Assembly (NCBI RefSeq): GCF_002197845.1
Contig: NZ_NIDE01000004.1
Coordinates: forward strand, 930,001-994,000
DNA length: 64,000 bases
Direction: 5' to 3'
From: Fimbriiglobus ruber
GTDB lineage: Bacteria > Planctomycetota > Planctomycetia > Gemmatales > Gemmataceae
The notes below the pieces were generated by a model. That model made no database searches and was not told the origin of the DNA. It worked only from the letters and a program-made list of their open reading frames with translations. How positions within the stretch are numbered: the stretch's first letter is position 1; the number at the start of each line of letters is the position of its first letter. The translations under genes and the position numbers were made by a program. Below are positions 8,049 to 17,500 of the stretch, in pieces.

Positions 8049-9530
8049 ATGCTGGTTATCCCCGGTCAGGCCGGTCAAGACACCTGCGACGGCGTGAGTC
8101 GCCGCGAACTGCTCCGGTTCGGCGGCCTCTCCCTCGGCGGGCTCACGCTCGCCAGCGTCCTCGCGGCCGAAGCCCGTGCCAAGAACAACAACGCCCCGGT
8201 TCCCAAAGGGGCGGAATCGGGTGGCCGCGGGTTTGGGAAGGCCAAGAGCGTCATCCTGCTCTACCTCCAGGGCGGCCCGAGCCACCTCGACCTGTGGGAC
8301 CCCAAGGAAAACGTCCCGGACAGTGTCCGGTCGATCTTCAAGCCGATCCCGACCAAGGTGACCGGCGAACACGTCACCGAACTGCTCCCGAAGATCGCGC
8401 AGGTTCTCGACAAGAGTACCCTCATCCGCTCGATGAGCTACACGCCGAACGGCCTCTTCAACCACACCGCCGCGATTTACCAGATGCACACCGGGTACAC
8501 CACCGATAAGGTGTCCCCGTCCGGCCAGCTGGAGCCGCCGAACGCGAAAGACTTCCCGACCGTCGGCTCGAACGTCATCAAGTTCAAGCCGCCGGAAGTG
8601 CCCATGCTGCCGTTCGTGATGATGCCGCGGCCGCTGCAAGAGTCGAACGTGGTCGGCAAGGGCGGGGCGGCCGGGTTCCTGGGCAAGGCTTACGACCCAT
8701 ACCTGCTCTACCCGGCCGGCGACGACATGGACATGAGCAAGATGGACCGGATCAAGGTGGACGACCTCCAGATCCGGGAAGACCTCACGCCCGCCCGGAT
8801 GGAACGGCGGGCGTCGCTGCGGGAATTGGTCGCCAAGGGGATGCCCGAACTCGAACGGGCGGTCGGCAAATACGACCTCGATTCGTATTACGGCAAGGCC
8901 CTCGGCCTGGTCCTGTCCGGCCGGGCTCGTGAGGCGTTCGACCTGACCAAGGAAAAGACCGAACTCCGCGACCGGTACGGCCGGAATACCTTCGGCCAGT
9001 GTTGCCTCCTCGCCCGGCGGTTGGTCGAGGCCGGGACGCGGTTCGTGGAAGTGAACTGGCCCAAGGTGGCGAACAGCGACAACCATTCGTGGGACGTCCA
9101 CACCGGGCTGTCCACGCGGATGAAGAACCAGTCGGCCCCGATGCTGGACGCCGGGGTGTCCGCGCTGATCGAGGATCTCGACCAGCGCGGCTTGTTGCAA
9201 GACACGCTGGTCGTGGCGGTCGGCGAGTTCGGCCGGAGCCCGCGCCGCGGTGTGAGTACGTCCGGGAACAGCAACAGCGACGACGGCCGCGATCACTGGC
9301 CCTACTGCTACACGGCCATCACCGCCGGGGCCGGAATCAAGCGCGGGCTCGTCTACGGCAAGAGCGACAAGACCGGGTCCGCCCCGATCGAGAACCCGGT
9401 CCACCCGACCGAGCTGCTGGCGACGATCTACCACAGCGTGGGGATCAAGCCGGACACGATCGTCTACAACCACCTGAACCAGCCGCGCGAACTGGTCAAG
9501 GGCGAGCCGGTGACGGGGATTTTGAGCTAA
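8049..9530 (+). CDS. DUF1501 family protein, Tat-exported
   Basis: A 493-residue member of DUF1501, related in fold to sulfatases/alkaline phosphatases and very common in planctomycetes. It has a twin-arginine signal ([18 protein letters not shown], residues 17-34) and then the family opening [19 protein letters not shown]. Later come [19 protein letters not shown] and the metal-site-like segment [11 protein letters not shown] with DGRDHWPYC. Length and motif order are normal for the family. Such genes usually stand next to PSD1/PSCyt cytochrome genes; none is adjacent here. Its substrate is unknown. A strong intrinsic terminator follows at once. Confidence 0.9.
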   Translation: MLVIPGQAGQDTCDGVSRRELLRFGGLSLGGLTLASVLAAEARAKNNNAPVPKGAESGGRGFGKAKSVILLYLQGGPSHLDLWDPKENVPDSVRSIFKPIPTKVTGEHVTELLPKIAQVLDKSTLIRSMSYTPNGLFNHTAAIYQMHTGYTTDKVSPSGQLEPPNAKDFPTVGSNVIKFKPPEVPMLPFVMMPRPLQESNVVGKGGAAGFLGKAYDPYLLYPAGDDMDMSKMDRIKVDDLQIREDLTPARMERRASLRELVAKGMPELERAVGKYDLDSYYGKALGLVLSGRAREAFDLTKEKTELRDRYGRNTFGQCCLLARRLVEAGTRFVEVNWPKVANSDNHSWDVHTGLSTRMKNQSAPMLDAGVSALIEDLDQRGLLQDTLVVAVGEFGRSPRRGVSTSGNSNSDDGRDHWPYCYTAITAGAGIKRGLVYGKSDKTGSAPIENPVHPTELLATIYHSVGIKPDTIVYNHLNQPRELVKGEPVTGILS

Positions 9531-9560
9531 CGGGCTGACGATATCGAGACGAATCGCACG

Positions 9561-9590
9561 ACGCCGGGGAGCAATCCCCGGCGTTTTTTT
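9561..9590 (+). terminator. intrinsic terminator of the DUF1501 gene
   Basis: ACGCCGGGG (9561-9569) pairs with CCCCGGCGT (9576-9584) around a 6-base loop and is followed by a run of T to 9590. It is placed 30 bases after the stop. Confidence 0.92.
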
Positions 9591-9751
9591 GTTACCGTGA
9601 ACGGGCATTAACGCTGGGATCGGGTCGTAATAGGCGGACGATGGCACATTAGCCTTCGGCCAATCACTTCCCGCGTAGCGCAAGATCTTCCGACCGGGAG
9701 GGGCATCCCATATGGCATCGATCAGTCCCGACGAACCGCCAGCTATGGGCA

Positions 9752-10009
9752 GTGTTTACCCTGTGCCTGTTCGTGATGGCCGGGAGCATTAACTGGTTAC
9801 CCGAGTCGAAAGCACTGGCGTACTGGCCGATGTGGTGGAGTTTCCTGTCGGGGAACTACGGCTGTACGGTCACTGACTTCCTGTTCGTTCTGGCCGCCTG
9901 GGGTTTGCTTTTGGCGGTTCCATCGATAGTCTTCGCGTGGGCCTGTCAGGCGATCGTGCAGGTTTTTCGCTATGCGGGGCAGTCTGGGATGCCACGCCTC
10001 CAAGGTTGA
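9752..10009 (+). CDS. small two-helix membrane protein, start possibly frameshifted
   Basis: An 85-residue hydrophobic protein with two membrane segments: about residues 2-30 and 40-65, the latter DFLFVLAAWGLLLAVPSIVF. Function unknown. The frame opens with GTG 9752, which has no ribosome-binding site. The good site in the area (GGGAGGGG at 9697-9704) serves ATG 9712, which is in a different frame and stops after 27 codons. A -1 shift around 9739-9742 would fuse the two into MASISPDEPPQLWAVF, a natural-looking start. Either the gene is frameshifted or translation starts at GTG. It is followed 25 bases later by another small gene, so they are probably co-transcribed. Confidence 0.6.
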   Translation: MFTLCLFVMAGSINWLPESKALAYWPMWWSFLSGNYGCTVTDFLFVLAAWGLLLAVPSIVFAWACQAIVQVFRYAGQSGMPRLQG

Positions 10010-10034
10010 GTTTGTGAACGGAGCCGCGCCGGAC

Positions 10035-10358
10035 ATGAGTATCAATCTGGTGGTGTGGTCATGGGGTGCCGCTTATGACACCCCTACGAAACGCCGCAAG
10101 TATAAGCTTTCGTTCGGTGCCATCGGCGACATCTGGGCTGAGAAAGGCGACCACCCGTGCATGGGCGACTTCGAAACGGCCGAGTTTGAAGCGGCTGTGG
10201 TCGCCGCACTCGGACCGGAACGGGACGATGGACCGTACATTCTGGAGCGATACCCTCGGTCCCTCTGTTACAACCTGCCGCAAGGCCGGCGGGAAGAGTT
10301 GATTTCGGTCATCGGAGGGCTGGCTCGCAAGTTTAAATTGAACGCAGCCGAATTCTGA
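10035..10358 (+). CDS. hypothetical protein, 107 aa
   Basis: Small soluble protein with no signal peptide or membrane helix and no recognised family. It begins MSINLVVWSWGAAYDTPTKR and has a mixed alpha/beta look, with acidic patches (GDFETAEFEAAVVAALG, ERDDGPYILERYPRS). The frame is open further upstream into the preceding gene, but ATG 10035 after the previous stop is the better start. It probably shares a transcript with the small membrane protein upstream. The product could be a partner of that protein; this is inference from position only. Confidence 0.6.
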   Translation: MSINLVVWSWGAAYDTPTKRRKYKLSFGAIGDIWAEKGDHPCMGDFETAEFEAAVVAALGPERDDGPYILERYPRSLCYNLPQGRREELISVIGGLARKFKLNAAEF

Positions 10359-10726
10359 TATTAAACTCAAAAATATGACTGGCTATTCGTTATCACGTTA
10401 TCTCTGTACGCCCTGCAACCCACCCAGGCCAGACGGTAGTACAGTTGGCCGCGCTTGCGTCGGCCGCCGTAAACGTCCTGGCATCCTCCGCGTCCTCGGT
10501 CATTGCGGATAGATCGGTGGCCCGTCTCGGGTTGCCGCGTATCAGTCGATGAACTTGAGACCGAAGAGGGGCCAGCGTGAACAAAGAACCACGCGGCCGA
10601 TGAGACGAGTGAAGCCGGCGCGGCCTGGCCCGCGAGGGTCCGGAGTTACCGCCTGCCCTGTTGTGACCGCCCGCCGCGGGTGGTATGTTGTGAGAAGTGG
10701 GCCTCCCGCGACCAGAGGTGTGAAGG
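10359..10726. other. intergenic stretch with no gene seen
   Basis: About 370 bases between a small hypothetical gene and a response regulator on the same strand. Open frames here are antisense-like, Arg-rich and without family character. It should hold the promoter of the response regulator. I see no clear hairpin or RNA gene. Confidence 0.5.
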
Positions 10727-11140
10727 ATGGCGGACCAGAAGACGATCCTGATCGTGGACGACGACCGCGAACTCGTGGACGGCCTGCGGGCCGTGCTGGA
10801 GCGGCAAGGGTTCCGGGTGATCCAGGCCCACGACGGGCACCAGGCCAAACAGACGGTTTATAACCAACGGCCCGACCTCATGATCCTCGACATGATGATG
10901 CCGCGGATGGGCGGGTACCCGGTCCTTGAACACTTCAAGGGAAAGACCGACGTTCCCCCCATCATCATGATCACGGCCAACGAGGGGAGCCGGCACAAAG
11001 CCTACGCCGAATACCTCGGCGTGATCGATTACATCCGCAAACCGTTCGCGGCGGAGCGCTTGCTCGACGCCGTCCAGAAAGCCTTGCGTCCGCCCACCCC
11101 CAAGCCCGCCCCAGAAGACGAAATCGACGGCGGAGCCTAA
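10727..11140 (+). CDS. single-domain response regulator (CheY-like receiver)
   Basis: A 137-residue receiver domain with no output domain. The acidic pocket is D11-D12, the phosphate acceptor D55 (MILDMMMPRMGG), the switch threonine T83 (MITANEG) and the conserved lysine K105 (YIRKPF). A Pro/Glu-rich tail of about 20 residues follows. It would relay phosphate from a histidine kinase to a partner protein. No kinase gene is nearby, so it is an orphan. A second receiver-only gene lies 1.2 kb downstream on the other strand with rnc between them. GTGAAGG precedes ATG 10727. Confidence 0.92.
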   Translation: MADQKTILIVDDDRELVDGLRAVLERQGFRVIQAHDGHQAKQTVYNQRPDLMILDMMMPRMGGYPVLEHFKGKTDVPPIIMITANEGSRHKAYAEYLGVIDYIRKPFAAERLLDAVQKALRPPTPKPAPEDEIDGGA

Positions 11141-11193
11141 ACACCGCGGCTTCGCGCCCGATACCGGGCCGGACACCACGGGCACCCCGCGTC

Positions 11194-11523
11194 TTACGCC
11201 TTTTGCGAATTCTCAATGCCGTCGAGATCGGCCCGGCGGGCCAGCACCCGGTCACGCGCACCGGGTGTGAGTTCGTAGACCACCGGGAGGTCGAGCGTCT
11301 CGCCGGGAGCGAGCCGGCAGGCCGCCTGTTTAATGCGGGCGGCAGCCAGGAGTTGAGCCAGGCAATCGGGGCAGGCGAGCGAATAGGTCTTCAGTTCGCA
11401 CGTCACCCCGTCGCTCCATTTGGCGGCGATTTTGAACCGTGCGGGTTGGCCGCACGGTCGGGTGTAGCAGAGAACAGGGTAGGGCGGCATGCGCATGGCG
11501 ACGGCCGACACTCCGGGCGACAT
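11194..11523 (-). CDS. small four-cysteine (zinc-ribbon-like) protein coupled to rnc
   Basis: A 109-residue protein of unknown function. Cys19 and Cys24 (LCYTRPCG) and Cys51 and Cys54 (ACPDC) could bind one zinc ion. The rest is a short helical segment and a beta-rich tail (GETLDLPVVYELTPGARDRV). Its ATG overlaps the rnc stop as TGATG, so its translation is very likely coupled to that of RNase III. ATG 11496 is a possible shorter start. Coupling suggests a role near RNA processing or ribosomes; that is inference only. Confidence 0.7.
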   Translation of the reverse strand: MSPGVSAVAMRMPPYPVLCYTRPCGQPARFKIAAKWSDGVTCELKTYSLACPDCLAQLLAAARIKQAACRLAPGETLDLPVVYELTPGARDRVLARRADLDGIENSQKA

Positions 11524-12257
11524 CAGTTCGACGGGTGCGGGATGGCGACGCCCTGAACGGCGGCGATCGCGTTGAGCGCCGCCTTCAGCTCGGCTTCCTT
11601 CTTATTTTTGCCCCACGCCGGCGGGTACCGGTGCCCCGCAATCTCGGCGGCGATTTTGAAGCACTTGTTGTGATCCGGCCCCTGCTCGTCCAGGATGACG
11701 TACCGCGGGGTGTCCCCGAACTCGCGCTGGGCGATCTGTTGCAGGACCGATTTGGAGTTGCCGTTAACCGATTCGCTGGCGACCCGCTCGATCTCCGGCT
11801 CGATGAAGTGCAGCACGAACTCCTTGGCCGCGTCCCAACCGCCGTCCAGAAAGATCGCCGCGACCAGGGCTTCAAACACGTCCGCCAGGATGTTCGGCGG
11901 GATGTCCCCGTAGCCGTTGTTCATTCCTTTGCCGAGGAACAGGAAATCCCCCAACCCGAGTTCCTCGCTGAACTTCGCACACGTCTTCCGGCTGACCACG
12001 ACCGATTTGACCTTGGTCATGTCGCCTTCCTGGTACTCCGGGAAGCGCAGGTAGAGTTGCTCGCAAGTTACGAGGCCGAGGACGCTGTCGCCGAGGAATT
12101 CCATCCGCTCGTTCGAGCCGCCGCGGGTGTTGGCGCCGGACGTGTGCGTGAGGGCCGCGCGGAGTAGTTCCGGTTTACGGAACTTGTACCCGATCGATTC
12201 CTGGCATTCTTCGAGGACGGTGCGGTCTCGGGATGTCGTGGTTTCCGTAGGAAGCAT
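11523..12257 (-). CDS. rnc: ribonuclease III
   Basis: Double-strand-specific endoribonuclease that processes rRNA precursors and structured mRNAs. It has 244 residues. The catalytic signature NERMEFLGDSVLGL lies at about residues 49-62, and DVFEALVAAIFLDGG carries the second acidic pair. The dsRNA-binding domain is at about 165-235 (SKSVLQQIAQREFGDTPRY, GKNKKEAELKAALNAI). Length and domain order are normal. The downstream zinc-ribbon-like gene overlaps its stop codon. Usual planctomycete neighbours such as acpP are absent. Confidence 0.96.
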   Translation of the reverse strand: MLPTETTTSRDRTVLEECQESIGYKFRKPELLRAALTHTSGANTRGGSNERMEFLGDSVLGLVTCEQLYLRFPEYQEGDMTKVKSVVVSRKTCAKFSEELGLGDFLFLGKGMNNGYGDIPPNILADVFEALVAAIFLDGGWDAAKEFVLHFIEPEIERVASESVNGNSKSVLQQIAQREFGDTPRYVILDEQGPDHNKCFKIAAEIAGHRYPPAWGKNKKEAELKAALNAIAAVQGVAIPHPSN

Positions 12258-12350
12258 AAGCTCGCATCAGGGAAAAAAGTGTCGGCGAAAGCGATAATTT
12301 GGTGGACAGTAACATTATCGACTGACAGTGTCAACGCCCCCGGTCCCGAT

Positions 12351-12785
12351 TCAGGTGTCGGAGAAGGGGGCGGCGAGCGACTGGGGCGAGAGCACGGCGG
12401 GCCGGGCGTCGGCCACCGGCGGGCACAATTTCGCGGTTTCCCGGACCAGGTCCGCGGGCGAGAAGGGCTTGGCGAGGAACGCGGTCACCCCGAGGACGGA
12501 CGCGTACTCGCGGTGGGGCGGGGACAGGTTCGCGGACGCCATCAGGATCGGGGTCCGGTCGCCCGGGCGGGCGCGGACGGCCTCGACGACCTGAAACCCG
12601 TTCACCCCGGGAATCATCATATCCACTACCACGGCGTCGATCGACGTCGTTTCGATCTGCCGCAGGGCTTCGAGCCCGTCCTCGGCCGGGATCACTTGAT
12701 ACCCGGCCTTGCGCAACACGATGACGAACGCCTCGAGCAGCTCGTGTTCGTCCTCCACGACCAATATGGTAGGCGCGGGGGGCAT
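12351..12785 (-). CDS. single-domain response regulator (receiver)
   Basis: A 144-residue receiver-only protein. Acidic residues E11-D12, acceptor D55 (VVVDMMIPGVNG), switch residue S84 in place of the usual Thr, and K106 (FLAKPF). A tail of about 25 Pro/Ala/Ser-rich residues follows. No output domain and no adjacent kinase. It resembles the receiver at 10727 in length and tail, so the two may be paralogs that flank rnc in opposite directions. Partner unknown. Confidence 0.9.
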   Translation of the reverse strand: MPPAPTILVVEDEHELLEAFVIVLRKAGYQVIPAEDGLEALRQIETTSIDAVVVDMMIPGVNGFQVVEAVRARPGDRTPILMASANLSPPHREYASVLGVTAFLAKPFSPADLVRETAKLCPPVADARPAVLSPQSLAAPFSDT

Positions 12786-12982
12786 GGGGCGGGCAAACCT
12801 CGGAAAGACGGGGCGACATCACTATAGTGCGCTCGCCCGAACCTGCGCACCAGTGTACGCAATCCGAAATATTTTCCCCACACTCAAACCGGACGAATTC
12901 GCGTCGGTTAACTAGTATTCTCATCACTCGAAAACTCGGAACGCGCAATAGACTTCCCCGTTAATCAGAGCAGCGGTAGCCC

Positions 12983-14050
12983 ATGTCCCGGTCCGATGAT
13001 ATGACGCTCCCGGTCGGCCGCGGGTTCCGAATGCCGGCAGAATGGGAGCCGCACCGGGGAACCTGGCTCGCGTGGCCGCACCGCCGGTCGGACTGGCCGG
13101 GTAAATTCGCCCCGATCCCCTGGGTGTACGGCGAGATCGCCCGCACCCTCGCCCGGCACGAAAACGTGAACGTCCTGGTCCGGGACGCCGAACAGCGGGC
13201 GGCCGCGCGGAAGGTTCTGGTCGCCGTGGGCGCGGACCGCGAGCGCGTCCGCTTTTACAAATGCCCGAACGACAGGTCCTGGGTGCGTGACTCCGGCCCC
13301 ATCTTCGTGACCGCGGCCGGGGGGGAACGGGCCGTCCTGGACTGGCACTTCAACGCCTGGGCCAAATACCCGGACTGGACGCGGGACGACAAAATCCCCG
13401 CCGTCGTCGCCGCGGACCGCGGGCTCCCGTCGTGGCAGCCCCGCTTTCGGAACTGGCGGGTCGTGCTGGAAGGGGGCAGCATCGACGTGAACGGGCAAGG
13501 GTTGATGCTGACGACCGAGGAATGCCTGCTCAGCACCGTCCAGCAGCGCAACCCGCCGTTCGATCGCGCGGATTACGAACAGGTCTTTGCCGACTATCTG
13601 GGTGTGAAAAAAGTCCTCTGGCTCGACCGCGGGGTCGTCGGCGACGACACCCACGGGCACGTCGATGACCTCGCGCGGTTCGTGAACGCCCGCACGGTGG
13701 TCGCCGTGGCCGAGGCGAACGAGGCGGACGAGAATTACCAACCCCTCCGCGACAACCTCGACCGACTCGCGGCCATGACGGACCTGGACGGTCGGCGGCT
13801 GGACGTGGTCACGCTGCCGATGCCCGCGCCGATCGTGTTCCGCGGCACCCGGCTCCCGGCGAGCTACGCGAACTTCTACATCGCGAACGGGGTCGTAATC
13901 GTGCCCACGTTCAACGACCCGGCCGACCGCGTCGCCCTCGGCACGCTCGCCGACCTGTTCCCGGACCGGGAAGTCGTGGGCATCCACTGTGTCGATCTAG
14001 TCTGGGGGCTCGGCACGCTTCACTGCATGACGCAACAAGAGCCGGTGTAG
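12983..14050 (+). CDS. aguA: agmatine deiminase family protein
   Basis: A 355-residue guanidino-group-modifying enzyme that converts agmatine to N-carbamoylputrescine plus ammonia on the route from arginine to putrescine. The family landmarks appear in order: MPAEWEPHRGTWLAWPH, NDRSWVRDSGPIFV, LEGGSIDVNGQG, GDDTHGHVDDLARFV and the C-terminal nucleophile Cys in GTLHCMTQQEP. The usual GGGNIHC is changed to LGTLHC, but the Cys is kept. No other polyamine gene is adjacent. Its stop codon touches the left arm of the 14050-14475 repeat element, so that element's first hairpins form the 3' end of its mRNA. Confidence 0.92.
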   Translation: MSRSDDMTLPVGRGFRMPAEWEPHRGTWLAWPHRRSDWPGKFAPIPWVYGEIARTLARHENVNVLVRDAEQRAAARKVLVAVGADRERVRFYKCPNDRSWVRDSGPIFVTAAGGERAVLDWHFNAWAKYPDWTRDDKIPAVVAADRGLPSWQPRFRNWRVVLEGGSIDVNGQGLMLTTEECLLSTVQQRNPPFDRADYEQVFADYLGVKKVLWLDRGVVGDDTHGHVDDLARFVNARTVVAVAEANEADENYQPLRDNLDRLAAMTDLDGRRLDVVTLPMPAPIVFRGTRLPASYANFYIANGVVIVPTFNDPADRVALGTLADLFPDREVVGIHCVDLVWGLGTLHCMTQQEPV

Positions 14051-14475
14051 TGGAGTCTTGGGGCTCTGCCCCAAACCCCGCTGGAGGGCCGTGAGCCCTC
14101 CAGACCTCCCGCTTGCTCCCGATCAGAGGGTCGATCCCAAAGCGGATCGACCCTCTGATCGGGAGCAGTAGCCTTTGTTGCCCACGGCAGGCGGAATCTG
14201 CCTCGCCCCGGCGCCTGACAGAGAGGCCATGTAAGAGGGTAGGCTATCAGTGTCGAAAATCGGTCATGTCCCCACCGTCTACTGCAGCACCTGAAGCGGC
14301 ATGCTTTGCGAACGCCCGGAGCGAGGTAAAGCGCTCGCGCCGAGGGCAGCAAGGACCACCGCGAGCGGCCCGGAGGTGATCCGCTTTGGGATCACCTCCG
14401 GGCCGGGAGCAGAGGGGAGGTCTGGAGGGCTCACGGCCCTCCAGCGGGGTTTGGGGCAGAGCCCCAAGACTCCAC
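14050..14475. repeat. 426-bp element with perfect 61-bp inverted termini and nested hairpins
   Basis: The arms 14050-14110 and 14415-14475 are exact reverse complements. Each holds two smaller palindromes of its own (GGGGCTCTGCCCC and CTGGAGGGCCGTGAGCCCTC plus CAG). Just inside each arm is a further hairpin (about 14118-14162 and 14370-14405) with the shared core GATCCCAAAGCGGATC, but with different stems that still pair (ATCAGAGGGTC with GACCCTCTGAT; GCCCGGAGGT with ACCTCCGGGC). The middle 200 bases code for nothing recognisable. The structure suggests a non-autonomous mobile element or a large REP/BIME-like unit. No target duplication was identified with confidence. Confidence 0.88.
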
Positions 14476-14574
14476 CCCAATCCCCGAATTCACGCTGGGA
14501 AATCGCGCCGCGCCTCGGGTATGATTCACCCCGGACTCGTGGCCCACCTCATAGCCGACTCACGGTGCGACTCG

Positions 14575-17500
14575 ATGACACGATTACTCTCTCGCCCGGC
14601 CGGGGCCGCGCTGGCGGCCGGGGCCGCCGTTGTGTTCGTCGCCTTCGTCGCGGTCCGCCCCGCCGCAAGTCGGCCGGAATCTGCGAAGCCATCGGCCCGC
14701 CAGCCGTGGACGACGTCGAAACTCGTCGGGTCGCCGGAACTGCCGCCGCCGTACAAGACGGTGAACGCGTTCCCGAACATCAAACTGGAACACCCGCTCC
14801 TGCTCGTCTCGGCCCCGGGCTCGGACCGACTGTTCGTCGCCGAGCAGGCGGGCAAGATCTTCTCGTTCAAGAACGACCCGGGCGCGAAAGCCGAACTGTT
14901 CTTCGACACCGCGAAGGAAATCCGCACCCTGAACAAGACGCCCGGGGCGAACGCCCTCGAATTCGTTTACGGGTTGGTGTTTCACCCGCAGTTCGAAAAG
15001 AACCGCTACTGCTTCGTCTGCTACACCGTCCAGACGAGCGGGAAGCCGAACCTCGCCGAGGGCACCCGCGTCTCCCGGTTCACGGTGACGAACACCGACC
15101 CGCCGCGGCTCGACCCGGCCAGCGAGGAAATCGTCTTCACCTTCCTCCAGGGCGGCCACAACGGCGGCGACCTGCACTTCGGCAACGACGGCTACCTGTA
15201 CATCTCCACCGGCGACGGGGCCGGCCCCAACCCGCCCGACCCGCTGCACACGGGCCAGGACATCACCGACCTGCTCTCCTCGATCCTGCGGATCGACGTG
15301 GACCACAAGGACGCCGGCAAGAGCTACGGTGTGCCGAAGGACAACCCGTTCATCGGGCTGAAAATTGGCGACAAGGAGGCGCGGCCCGAGATCTGGGCCT
15401 TCGGGCTCCGTAACCCCTGGCGGATGAGCTTCGACCGCCCGACCGGCGACCTGTGGGTCGGCGACGTCGGGTGGGAACTGTGGGAGATGATCCACAAGAT
15501 CGAGAAGGGCGGCAACTACGGTTGGAGCATCCTCGAAGCCCGGCAGCCGGTCCACGTGAACGATAAGCCGGGGCCGGGGCCGTTCCGCCCGCCGGTCGTC
15601 GAACTTCCGCACACGGCCGCCGCGAGCATCACCGGCGGGTACGTCTACCACGGGAAAAAGTTCCCCGACCTCGTGGGGGCGTACATCTTCGGCGACTGGG
15701 AGACCCGCCGCATCTGGGCCGCCCGGTTCGACGGCACCCGCGTCACGTCCATGCCGGAAATCACCGTCCCGAAGTTGCGCGTCGTCGCGTTCGGCCAGGA
15801 CCGCGCGGGCGAGCTGTACGTGGTCGACTACGACAGCGGGACGATTCACACCTTCGCCAAAAACGACGACCCGGGCTACGACCCGACCAAATTCCCGAAG
15901 ACTCTGGGGGCGACGGGTCTGTTCGCCTCCGTGAAGGACCACGCGCCGGCCGTGGGCGTCTACCCGTTCGAGGTGACCGCCCACCAGTGGCAGGACTACG
16001 CGACCACCGAACACTTCATCGCGCTACCCGGCGATTCGGTCGTCAAAGATTTCGAGGAAAAGCAATCACTTCCGGGGAGCGTGGACTGGCACAAATTCAA
16101 GTTCGCTTTCCCCCAGAACGCCGCCCTCGTCAAAACGATTTCCCTCGAAACCGAACGCGGGAATCCGGCGTCCCGGCGGCGGGTGGAGACGCAAGTCTTG
16201 CACTTCGACGGCGAGGACTGGCACGGCTACAGCTACCAGTGGCGGGACGACCAATCCGAGGCGGACCTCGTTCCAGCGGAGGGCGCGGAGAAAGAACTGA
16301 CCGTGGCCGATCCCGCCTTCGGAGCCGGGAAGCGCGAGCAGGTCTGGACGTTCCACAGCCGGGCCCAGTGCCTCCAGTGCCACAGCGCCTGGTCCGAATA
16401 CGCCCTCGGGTTCAGCGTCGAACAGCTCAATCGGGATGTCGTCATGCCGAGCGGGTCGAAGAACCAGCTCACCTGGCTGGGCGAGTTCGGCCTGACCCAA
16501 CGGATCGGGAAGAACAACAAGCCAGAGGCGCCCTACACCCCGAACGAGGCGACCAAACAGCCGCACGTGGTCGATCCGACCGACATGAAGGCGCCACTGG
16601 TCGACCGGGCGCGAGCCTACCTCCACACCAACTGCGGCCACTGCCACCAGAACGGCGGCGGGGGTGGCGCGGTCACGTTCGAACTCCACCGCAATTCCGA
16701 CCTCAAGCAAAAGAGCCTGTGGGCGACACCAACCCGAGGCAACTTCGACCTGCCGGACTTGAAGGTGGTCGCGCCGGGCGACCCGGCTCACAGCGCACTC
16801 TACTTCCGCATGGCCAAGTTCGGCCGGGGTCGGATGCCGCAACTCGGGACAGACCTGGTCGACCCGGTCGGCGTCGCGCTCATCGCCGCCTGGATCGAGT
16901 CACTGAAGCCGGGTGACAAGTCCGCGCCGGTCGATCTGGCCAAGACAACGCCCGACGCCATCGCGAAGCACCTCGCGGCCGTCGCGTCCGCCGAGGGCGT
17001 TGCCCGCGCGGTCGCCCACCCGGACTGTCCGCCGGACGCGCGCAAGCAGGTGTGGGCCGCGGCCGCGAAGTTGCCCGAAGGGAACGTCCGCGATTTGTTC
17101 GACGGCTACCTGCCCCGCGACGGCCAGGAGCGCAAGCTCGGCCAGAACCCGCGCCCGCGGGCGATCCTCTCCCGGACCGGCGACGCGGGCCGGGGCAAGG
17201 AGCTGTTCCAGGCCCAAAAGACGCAGTGCATCACCTGCCACAAGATCGACGGGCAGGGCAACGAGGTCGGCCCTGATTTGTCCGCGATCGCCAAGACGCG
17301 GTCCCGCGAGGATCTGCTCGAAAGCATCCTCGACCCGTCCCGCCGGGTCGAACCGCAGTGGACGGCCTACGTGCTGAAAACCCACGACGGTCGCGCGGTG
17401 ACGGGCTTACTCGTTCGCAAGGACGGCAAAGAGGTGGTGCTGAGGGACGCCCAGAACAAGGAGACGCACGTTGCGGCCGACAACGTGGAATCGCTGCGAC

